Below, in pieces: positions 1 through 5,932 of a stretch of 9,650 bases of DNA. Source of the stretch: Phycisphaerales bacterium (GTDB lineage Bacteria > Planctomycetota > Phycisphaerae > Phycisphaerales > UBA1924). Location: assembly GCA_019747615.1 (NCBI GenBank), contig JAIEQQ010000472.1, positions 1 to 9,650 on the forward strand. The letters are read 5' to 3'. The notes beneath the pieces were generated by a model that saw only the letters and a list, made by a program, of their open reading frames with translations, was not told the DNA's origin and searched no databases. The position numbers and the translations under genes are program-made. The stretch's first letter is position 1, and every line of letters begins with the position of its first letter.

Positions 1-1
1 A

Positions 2-694
2 TTCGAAGTGAACGGGCGATCACGATTCGAGCTGCCGATGGAGGGCGAGCACAACGCGTGCAACGCGCTCTGCGCCATCGGCGTTGCTCGCCGCCTCGGG
101 CTCGATGACGACGCGATCGCCGCCGGCCTGCTGGCGGTGCGACCGGCGCAGATGCGATGGGAACGCCGCGAGATCGCGTTCGGCTCCGGCTCGATCACGC
201 TGATCAACGACGCGTACAACGCGAATCCGGACTCGATGATCGCCTCGATCCGCACCTTCGAGGCGACGTGCCCGGGCAGGCGGCGGGTGTTTGTCATGGG
301 CGATATGTTCGAGCTTGGCGAGGCGAGTGAGCAGGGGCATCGCGATGTCGGTCGGGCGCTCGCGCTGAGCCACGGCATCGGTTTGATGATCGCCGTCGGC
401 CCGAGCGCCGCGATCGCGGGTGAGGCGTATCGCGAGGCATTGCCGGGCGCGCGGGTGATCAGCGTGCCGGAGCTTGATCGTGCCGCGATCGAGCCTGTGG
501 TGGCAATGATCGAGCCGGGCGATGCGGTGCTGCTCAAAGGCTCGCGTCGCGCGAGGCTGGAGCGGTTGGGCGAAGCGCTGATCGCTCGCGGCGGTGGTGG
601 GGTGAGCGCGGGCGGAGCGCCGGCGGCTGAAGTGATCGTGCCCGAGACGGCGCGAGCGGGTGTTGACAGGGTTCCTGGGCCGGCCGCGCACTAA
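2..694 (+). CDS. murF: UDP-N-acetylmuramoyl-tripeptide--D-alanyl-D-alanine ligase MurF, C-terminal part (5' end outside window)
   Basis: MurF is the cytoplasmic ATP-dependent ligase that adds D-Ala-D-Ala to UDP-MurNAc-tripeptide, the last soluble step of peptidoglycan precursor synthesis. The frame is open to the left edge, so the gene is 5'-truncated; the GTG at 8 is internal. About 230 residues remain, against roughly 450 in complete MurF proteins. Counting from that GTG codon, I see the central-domain EHNACNA motif (residues 14-20), the MRWE element opening the C-terminal domain (49-52), the ligase signature NDAYNANPDSM (67-77), GDMFELG (98-104) and KGSRRARLE (177-185). The N-terminal substrate domain and the ATP P-loop lie outside the window. 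After the last recognisable helix (about residue 193) there is a Gly/Ala-rich tail of about 35 residues without recognisable motifs. The stop TAA at 692-694 lies 20 bases before mraY, consistent with one operon. Family assignment is very secure; the tail is probably a lineage-specific extension. Confidence 0.95.
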   Translation, partial: FEVNGRSRFELPMEGEHNACNALCAIGVARRLGLDDDAIAAGLLAVRPAQMRWERREIAFGSGSITLINDAYNANPDSMIASIRTFEATCPGRRRVFVMGDMFELGEASEQGHRDVGRALALSHGIGLMIAVGPSAAIAGEAYREALPGARVISVPELDRAAIEPVVAMIEPGDAVLLKGSRRARLERLGEALIARGGGGVSAGGAPAAEVIVPETARAGVDRVPGPAAH

Positions 695-714
695 GGACGG
701 AGAGACGCTCGACC

Positions 715-1923
715 ATGTATGTGCTCTACACCAAACTGCTCCAAGACCTCCTGGTGAACACGCCACTGGACTCGGTTCTGCAACTCCTTGAGCAGTTGAC
801 GTTTCGAGCCGCGGCGGCGGCGGTGCTGTCGTTCATCTTCGTGCTCATGCTTGGCAAGCCCGTGATCCGCTGGCTCACCGCCAAGAAGATCGGCGACGCG
901 GGCAAGACCGATGTCGTCGCGCTGGAGGCGGTGGCCGGCAGCAAGCGCCACGTGCCGACGATGGGCGGCATCCTGATCGTCGGCTCCATCGTGTTCAGCA
1001 CGCTGTTGCTGAGCGACTTCCTGAACAACTACGTGATCCTCGGGCTTGTCACGCTGCTGTGGATGGCGGCGATCGGCGGTGTCGATGACTGGCTCAAACT
1101 CACCGCCGCCACGCGCCCCGGCGGAAGTCGCCAGGGCCTCTACGCGTGGGAGAAGCTGGCGTGCCAACTCGGCGGCGCGCTGCTGGTGGCGTTCTTCGCG
1201 TATCGCTACGGCATGTTGCCCGACGCCGACGCGACGGGCCACAGCCTCTCGCACGTGCTGAATCTGCCGCTGCAGAAGACTTATGTCGCGAATGTCAACG
1301 ACTCGGCGAATCCGCTGACGTGGGTGGTGAACTCGGGGCTGATCTACCTGCCGATCTGGGTGTTCGTGCCGCTGGGCGTGATGATGATCGCCGGAATGAG
1401 CAACGCGGTGAACATCGCCGACGGCATGGACGGGCTCGCGGCGGGCACGTCCACCGCCGTGGCGATCGGCCTGATGCTGCTGGCGCTGATCGCCGGGGAG
1501 CAGAAGTGGGCAAACTGGCTGCTGGTGCCACACGTTGCCGGCAGCGGCGAACTGGCGGTGATGGCCGGGGCGATGGTCGGCGCGTGCATGGGCTTCTTGT
1601 GGTTCAACTGCGCGCCGGCGTCGGTCTTCATGGGCGATACCGGCGCGCTGGCGCTGGGCGGGATCATCGGCTACATCGCCATGGTCACGCGCCAGGAGAT
1701 CGTCGTGCTGTTCATGTGCGGCGTGTTCCTCATCGAGATCGGCTCGGTGGTGATCCAGGTCGGCTATTTCAAGCTCAGCGGCGGCAAACGCATCTTCAAG
1801 GTTGCGCCGTTTCATCATCACCTGCATCTGTCGGACTGGAGAGAGCAGCAGGTGGTCGTGCGGTTCTGGATCATCACGCTGCTGCTGGTGGTGATCGGCC
1901 TGGCGTCGATCAAGGTCCGATAG
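715..1923 (+). CDS. mraY: Phospho-N-acetylmuramoyl-pentapeptide-transferase MraY
   Basis: MraY is the polytopic inner-membrane enzyme that transfers phospho-MurNAc-pentapeptide from UDP to undecaprenyl phosphate, giving lipid I. The 402-residue product has many hydrophobic segments and all family signatures: PTMGG (81-85), GGVDDWLK with the paired catalytic-region aspartates D124/D125, NAVNIADGMDGLA (230-242), FNCAPASVFMGDTG with D308 (297-310), and the C-terminal APFHHH triad H367-H369 followed by RFWII. D308 and the HHH triad match the magnesium and nucleotide site known from MraY structures. The ATG at 715 is preceded by GGAGAG at 699-704. It is about 40 residues longer than typical MraY (about 360); much of the excess is in the loop before the NAVN motif, around residues 168-207. 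The family's usual LTDGLDG reads IADGMDG here. It follows murF by 20 bases, so the two are probably co-transcribed. No other mur or fts gene follows. Confidence 0.97.
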   Translation: MYVLYTKLLQDLLVNTPLDSVLQLLEQLTFRAAAAAVLSFIFVLMLGKPVIRWLTAKKIGDAGKTDVVALEAVAGSKRHVPTMGGILIVGSIVFSTLLLSDFLNNYVILGLVTLLWMAAIGGVDDWLKLTAATRPGGSRQGLYAWEKLACQLGGALLVAFFAYRYGMLPDADATGHSLSHVLNLPLQKTYVANVNDSANPLTWVVNSGLIYLPIWVFVPLGVMMIAGMSNAVNIADGMDGLAAGTSTAVAIGLMLLALIAGEQKWANWLLVPHVAGSGELAVMAGAMVGACMGFLWFNCAPASVFMGDTGALALGGIIGYIAMVTRQEIVVLFMCGVFLIEIGSVVIQVGYFKLSGGKRIFKVAPFHHHLHLSDWREQQVVVRFWIITLLLVVIGLASIKVR

Positions 1924-1929
1924 TCGCGC

Positions 1930-1967
1930 CACATCACGTTGTGCAGCGAGTAGCGTTTCGTGGTGTG
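1930..1967 (+). terminator. Stem-loop just after mraY, possible transcript 3' end
   Basis: Bases 1930-1938 (CACATCACG) can pair with 1959-1967 (CGTGGTGTG): nine consecutive pairs including one G-U, around a 20-base loop. It starts seven bases after the mraY stop codon (1921-1923). No run of T follows, so it is not a classical Rho-independent terminator. It could be a 3'-end-stabilising or Rho-assisted structure, or chance in a GC-rich region. Confidence 0.3.
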
Positions 1968-2012
1968 TGAAGTTGCTCGCCAACCGAAAGCTGGAACAGC
2001 GGATTACCGATA

Positions 2013-2070
2013 TCCCCTAAACAGGGTGCGGTTTGTGTGGCCGCACGCCTTGGTGACGGGGCAAAGGGGA
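2013..2070 (+). promoter_or_regulatory. Ribosome-binding site of the regulator gene with a possible sequestering hairpin
   Basis: AGGGGA at 2065-2070 is a good Shine-Dalgarno sequence six bases before the ATG at 2077. It is exactly complementary to TCCCCT at 2013-2018. Between them GTGCGG (2026-2031) can pair with CCGCAC (2041-2046) around a 9-base loop, giving a possible two-part hairpin that would bury the ribosome-binding site. CCCT (2015-2018) could instead pair with the adjacent AGGG (2023-2026), leaving the site free. I do not recognise a known riboswitch class here. The ribosome-binding site itself is well supported; the switching is only an inference. No -10/-35 promoter could be identified in the 153-base gap. 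Confidence 0.4.
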
Positions 2071-2076
2071 TGTCAT

Positions 2077-3276
2077 ATGCCGATGATCGACCAGAGTCGC
2101 GAGAAGCTTGCGTCGAGTCGTCTTGAAGCGCTGACGGATCAGCTCGACGCGCGTGAGGACAAGTCGCGATCGAAAGCCGAGGGGGGCAAGGCGTCCGTTC
2201 GTTACCGGAGCAAGGGCCTGTCGCTGATGGCGTTGCACCCCGGCGGCGGCATCGCGCGGTTCCCGGCGGCGACGCGCCATCTGAGCTCATCGACGCTCAG
2301 CCTGCTGACGACGTGCTTCCTGCACAACCGTACCGCGTGCTCGCTGGTGCTGCGTGAGCTCTCTGGAGCGCCGGTGCCGATGCGCGGCGAGGTCAGCGCG
2401 TGCCGTCACATCCAGCACGCGATTCACGAGGTGGTCCTGAAGCTGGACGAAGAGATCGATACCTCGGTGTTCGTCGCGGTGTGTACGGATGCTGGCACGC
2501 GCGGCGCCGGCTCGGCGGATGCCGCAGCGGCCCCATCGTCGCCCAACTCGGCCTCGAAGCCGAGCGGCCCGGAGTCTCGCCTTCACGCGCGGGTGCTGCT
2601 GGTTGAGGACAACGAATCCGAGCGACGGCTCTACGCCCACCTGCTGTCAAAGGCCCACGCGGAGGTCGTCGCGGTCGCATCGGCACCGGAAGCGATGAAG
2701 ACACTCGCCGATGGCGGCACGTTCGACATGATCCTCAGCGATCTGAACCTTGAGAACGGCTCGGGAGAGGACGTGGTCTCCGGCGCGCGCGACGCCGGAT
2801 ACGCCGGCCCGATCCTGATCATCACCGGCGAGATGAGCGCCTCGCGCCTCAGCAAGCTCGCGGGTATGAACGTTCAGGACGTCGTGTGCAAGCCCGCGAC
2901 GCCGCAGACGATGCTGCGGGCGATGACGGACGCCCTGATGGAGTCTCGCGCCGGCGCGCAACCGTCGAAGATCTACAGCTCGATCGACGACGAGCCGGAG
3001 ACCGCGGCGTTCGTCGGCGACTTTATCAAGCGCGCTCCGGCGCTCGCTAAGGAGCTGGACGCCGCCCGTACCGCCGGTGACTCAGCCATGCTGGCCGATG
3101 CGCTGGTCAAGCTGACCGATGAGGCGGCGTCCAACGGCTTTGAGCGATTGGAACGCGCGGCGAGACAGGTCATGGTCGTCGTCGAGACCCACGCGGATCT
3201 TTCGGCCGCAGCGCCCGCCTTTGATCGCCTGAAGCGACTCTGCGATCGGTTGGATGTACGATCCAAAGCGGCCTGA
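2077..3276 (+). CDS. Degenerate PilZ-like / CheY-like receiver / HPt-like regulatory protein
   Basis: A predicted cytoplasmic signalling protein of 399 residues with no signal peptide or membrane segment. Residues about 40-135 resemble a PilZ domain: RHLSSSTLSLL stands where PilZ proteins have (D/N)xSxxG, followed by a beta-rich stretch with MRGEVSACRH. The RxxxR and DxSxxG c-di-GMP-binding residues are not clearly kept. A Ser/Pro/Ala linker (about 140-170) leads to a receiver domain (172-291) with all key residues: acidic pair E177/D178 in LLVEDN, phospho-acceptor D222 in LSDLNL, T250 in IITGE and K272 in CKP. Residues 304-399 are helical and resemble an HPt domain, but the histidine position appears to be V344. 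The start ATG at 2077 is preferred over an in-frame GTG at 1960 because AGGGGA lies six bases upstream of it and the residues encoded before it look non-coding. Kinase partner and output are unknown. It is convergent with the right-hand operon, 4 bases apart. Confidence 0.85.
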   Translation: MPMIDQSREKLASSRLEALTDQLDAREDKSRSKAEGGKASVRYRSKGLSLMALHPGGGIARFPAATRHLSSSTLSLLTTCFLHNRTACSLVLRELSGAPVPMRGEVSACRHIQHAIHEVVLKLDEEIDTSVFVAVCTDAGTRGAGSADAAAAPSSPNSASKPSGPESRLHARVLLVEDNESERRLYAHLLSKAHAEVVAVASAPEAMKTLADGGTFDMILSDLNLENGSGEDVVSGARDAGYAGPILIITGEMSASRLSKLAGMNVQDVVCKPATPQTMLRAMTDALMESRAGAQPSKIYSSIDDEPETAAFVGDFIKRAPALAKELDAARTAGDSAMLADALVKLTDEAASNGFERLERAARQVMVVVETHADLSAAAPAFDRLKRLCDRLDVRSKAA

Positions 3277-3283
3277 GGCCTCA
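3274..3283. other. Perfect 10-bp palindrome joining two convergent stop codons
   Basis: TGAGGCCTCA is its own reverse complement. Its first three bases are the stop codon of the + strand regulator and its last three are the stop codon of the - strand operon, leaving only GGCC between the genes. It is too short to be a convincing bidirectional terminator, and no T-run flanks it. Confidence 0.6.
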
Positions 3284-4666
3284 CGGCTTTCGCACGAACA
3301 CGGCGCGCCGGAGCAGCACGCTCGCCTGGACCGCGCCGGAAGCGCCGGGCTCGATCGTCACGCGGAGCGTGCGAGCGTCCGGTGGCAGTTCGATGAGCAG
3401 CGACGGCGCGGGCACGCGCCCTGACAGCGGCAGCGTCTGCGACAGGCCGGGGACTACGCGATCGCTGGCGTCCAGCACATCGACCACGCAGCGGAAGTCG
3501 CCAAGCGGGCGAGCGTCATCGGGGATGACCAGCGTCGCGCCGAACTTCGTCGCGCCGGTGGGAATAGGCCAGCGAGCCTGGGCCGGGCCGCGCACGAGAA
3601 CGCTGCGAGCGTCCATCGGTTCGGGCTCGGCGATGACGGTGACGGGGCTGGGCAGGGGCGCGTCTTTGTCGCTGGGCGCGGGCTCGGGCAGCGGGGGGAT
3701 CGTGGCCAGCGGCGCGACGCGAGCCGGGTTGACCAGTGCGCTGCGGAGCGAATCGGGCGTGAGGCGGACGGTCTCTGGCGACTGACCCGCCCGGCTCAGT
3801 GAGATGGCGAAGGTCATGTCATCGGCGAACGAGAGGCCCTGGGTGGCGATGACCGAGCCATCGCCCAGAGCGATCGTGATGTCGTTCGAGCGCGTGCGCG
3901 GGTTGCTGATGACCACGGCGCGCACGCGCGAGAGGGGGATGACGGTGGCAACTTTGTCGATCTCGATGCTGATCGCCGGGGTGCCGCGCCCGTTGTCGAC
4001 GCCGGGCTGGAAGCCGTTGACGAAGCCGCGGAGCTGCTCGGCGTTGCGAAGCAGGACGATGTCGCTGCTGGGAGCTGGCCCGTCCAGGAGTGCGTCGGCC
4101 TGCGTGGTGAGCGAGCGGGGCTCTGCGCTGCGCTGGGCCAGATCGATCGACGCGATCTGGTCGAGCTTGAAGCGAAAGGTGGACAGGACAAAGTGATTCC
4201 ACCCGAGCGTGTCAGAGGCTGACTCGCCGGCTTCGGGCGAGAGCTCGGGGCTGCCCATGAGCGTGACGCCGTCGGTGAGGCGGAGCGACGCCTGCGTGGA
4301 CCTGGACGTGCGGCTCACCGGCTGATCCAGTGAGTCGGCCCAGTCGGCCGGGACGATCGCGAGCACCTCGGCGCGGGGCAGCGAGCGGGCCTCCCCTTGC
4401 AGATCGATGTATCGAACGGCGGTTTCCGTCACGCTCGTGAGCCGGTGCATCGCGATGCAGCGCAGGTGATCGTCAAGCAGCATCAGCGTCGAGCGTGCCC
4501 GCCTGGCGCTCTCTCGTGCCTCCGGGGCGGTGGCGGGCGTCGTCGTCGGCTCGCCGGGCTGCGCCGCGATGAGCGGGGCAGCGATGGTCAGCAGCGCGAT
4601 GCCCAGCGTGCAGAGCCCGCGGGGTGTTGACGCGCGCCGTGCGGTTGAGCGGTGGTGATGGTGCAT
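3281..4666 (-). CDS. Secreted beta-rich protein with possible NPCBM-like C-terminal domain
   Basis: Last gene of the leftward operon, function unknown. The 461-residue product begins with an Arg/His-rich n-region and a hydrophobic stretch (about 19-35) typical of a signal peptide, with likely cleavage after IAA before QPGEP. Two segments resemble short beta-strand repeats that present a charged or polar position and return with a hydrophobic strand: about 76-118 (ending EVLAIVP) and 202-253 (DIVLLRNAEQLRGFVNGF through VIPLSRVRAVVIS). A Pro-rich linker (about 320-350) precedes a C-terminal region (352-457) whose pattern, including GATKFGATLVIPDDA and later RTLRVTIEPG, is reminiscent of NPCBM-type carbohydrate-binding jelly-roll domains; this is a pattern-level resemblance only. 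The ATG at 4666 has AGAGG 11 bases upstream; an in-frame GTG at 4690 would add eight residues and is a less good signal-peptide start. It begins 36 bases after the toroid gene's stop, so it is probably in the same transcript. Confidence 0.75.
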   Translation of the reverse strand: MHHHHRSTARRASTPRGLCTLGIALLTIAAPLIAAQPGEPTTTPATAPEARESARRARSTLMLLDDHLRCIAMHRLTSVTETAVRYIDLQGEARSLPRAEVLAIVPADWADSLDQPVSRTSRSTQASLRLTDGVTLMGSPELSPEAGESASDTLGWNHFVLSTFRFKLDQIASIDLAQRSAEPRSLTTQADALLDGPAPSSDIVLLRNAEQLRGFVNGFQPGVDNGRGTPAISIEIDKVATVIPLSRVRAVVISNPRTRSNDITIALGDGSVIATQGLSFADDMTFAISLSRAGQSPETVRLTPDSLRSALVNPARVAPLATIPPLPEPAPSDKDAPLPSPVTVIAEPEPMDARSVLVRGPAQARWPIPTGATKFGATLVIPDDARPLGDFRCVVDVLDASDRVVPGLSQTLPLSGRVPAPSLLIELPPDARTLRVTIEPGASGAVQASVLLRRAVFVRKP

Positions 4667-4702
4667 CGGTGAATGGACCTCTGTGCTCACGTCTGTCCGT
4701 GC

Positions 4703-5914
4703 TCACTTCTGGAAGATCGGCAGATAGCGCTTGGGCATCTGCAGAACGATGAGCGCCATCGACGTGCCGTACGCCGGGCCGAAGGATGAATCGAGCCAGG
4801 TTCCCGAGGCGAGCTGGCGATCGAGCATCTCGGCGCGGGCCAGGGGCCACCACGTTGCCCAGTGCGTGCCGCCGGCGAGGTACATCGACTGGGCCAGGTA
4901 GTACTGCCCGTACCAGTAGTGCGGCTCCATGCGGCCCGGGTTGTTCGGCATCGCGGTGTCCAGAAGATACTTCAGCCCGTTGTCGATGGCCTGATCCTGA
5001 TAAATGCCGGCGTAGTACAGCGACGCAACGCCCGCGGCCGACCGTGGCCACAGCGACATGCCGCTGGGCAACTGATACATGAAGCCGCCGTCAGGGTTCT
5101 GGCACTTGCGAACGTACTCGACCGCCCGATCGATCGTGATCTTCGGAATCTCGATGCCGGCGTTGCGGGCCGATCGCAGCGCCATGATCTGGGAGATCGT
5201 CACCGAGACATCCGCGTCGACCGGCACCGGGTTGTAGCGCCAGCCGCCCTCTTCATTCTGCGTGCGCTCGATCAATCGGCACGCACGCACGAGCGCCGCG
5301 TGGACGCGGCGCGCCTGCGGAGTATCGCCCCCCGCGGCGGTCATGCCGTAGATCTCGCCGAGAAAGAGCGTGGCGAAGCCGTGCCCGTACATGGGCGAGC
5401 CGCTGGAGTCGTTGGCGATCAGGCCGGTCTCGTTGGATGAGGCCAGAACATTCTCCAGGCCTCGCTCGACAACACTGGCGTACTTGCCTCGACCGGGCGC
5501 GTGCCCATCGGCAAGGAACGCGAGGCACGCGAGGCTGGTGATGGCGACGTTGCGGCCGGGGTTGCGGGCGTTGGGCGAGGGAGAAGAGCCGAACGAACCG
5601 TCGGGGTTCTGCATCGCTGCCAGAGCGGCGAGCCCGCGATCAACGGCGCGTTCGAGCTGCGGCGTGATCTCTCGCTCGAGCGCTGAGTTCTGTGCCGAGG
5701 AGGCCATGCCGGCGGGACGGGCGGGCGCCTCGTCGATCGTGGCACGCGGGATCGCCGGCGCGGCGTTGGGAGCCGCGGGCGAGGGCGCAGAGGCGGCCGC
5801 GGGCGTCGCGGGCGTCGTTGTCGGCACCGTGGCGGGCGCGTCGAGTGCTGGCTGCGATGCGGCTGCGAGCATCGCGAGTGTTGCGATCGAGATGGGCAAA
5901 AGGACTGGAGTCAT
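4703..5914 (-). CDS. Secreted prenyltransferase/squalene-cyclase repeat (alpha/alpha toroid) protein
   Basis: A 403-residue predicted exported protein. Residues 1-20 form a signal peptide (cleavage near AAAS before QPALD), followed by an Ala/Pro/Thr-rich low-complexity linker to about residue 75. The rest is an alpha/alpha-toroid of the squalene-cyclase/prenyltransferase repeat superfamily, with four QW-type repeats: QNPDGSF (102-108), QNEEGGW (219-225), QNPDGGF (272-278) and QLASGTW (367-373). Further landmarks are YGHGFATLFLGEIYG (176-190), DADVSVT (233-239) and the end QMPKRYLPIFQ. The catalytic DxDDTA of squalene-hopene cyclases is not intact (DADV at 233-236), and a secreted toroid is an unlikely terpene cyclase, so a binding or structural role is more plausible. 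I associate this kind of protein with planctomycetes. The ATG at 5914 lies 18 bases after the preceding gene's stop, with only a weak ribosome-binding site, suggesting translational coupling. Confidence 0.9.
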   Translation of the reverse strand: MTPVLLPISIATLAMLAAASQPALDAPATVPTTTPATPAAASAPSPAAPNAAPAIPRATIDEAPARPAGMASSAQNSALEREITPQLERAVDRGLAALAAMQNPDGSFGSSPSPNARNPGRNVAITSLACLAFLADGHAPGRGKYASVVERGLENVLASSNETGLIANDSSGSPMYGHGFATLFLGEIYGMTAAGGDTPQARRVHAALVRACRLIERTQNEEGGWRYNPVPVDADVSVTISQIMALRSARNAGIEIPKITIDRAVEYVRKCQNPDGGFMYQLPSGMSLWPRSAAGVASLYYAGIYQDQAIDNGLKYLLDTAMPNNPGRMEPHYWYGQYYLAQSMYLAGGTHWATWWPLARAEMLDRQLASGTWLDSSFGPAYGTSMALIVLQMPKRYLPIFQK

Positions 5915-5932
5915 ATTGATCGCTGCGTGCGG

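Noticed and set aside
203..232. Asn in place of the first Asp in the MurF DDxYNANP motif
   Set aside because: NDAYNA(N/S)P is a known normal variant in MurF proteins of other phyla, so it is not an anomaly.
1146..1970. 274-codon + strand frame overlapping mraY in another frame
   Set aside because: Out-of-frame shadow, Arg/Gly-rich and without motifs, while the mraY frame is fully conserved.
691..1983. 430-codon open frame on the - strand covering all of mraY
   Set aside because: It is the antisense of a strongly conserved membrane protein; its product is His/Arg/Asp/Gln-rich with no fold-like pattern, as expected from GC-rich antisense reading.
1960..2076. Upstream GTG start extending the regulator by 39 residues
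   Set aside because: No ribosome-binding site before it, unconvincing protein sequence, and a strong AGGGGA-ATG at 2065-2079.
1981..2076. Possible c-di-GMP riboswitch before the PilZ-like gene
   Set aside because: I could not match the conserved core of the known c-di-GMP riboswitch classes; only simple pairings around the ribosome-binding site are seen.
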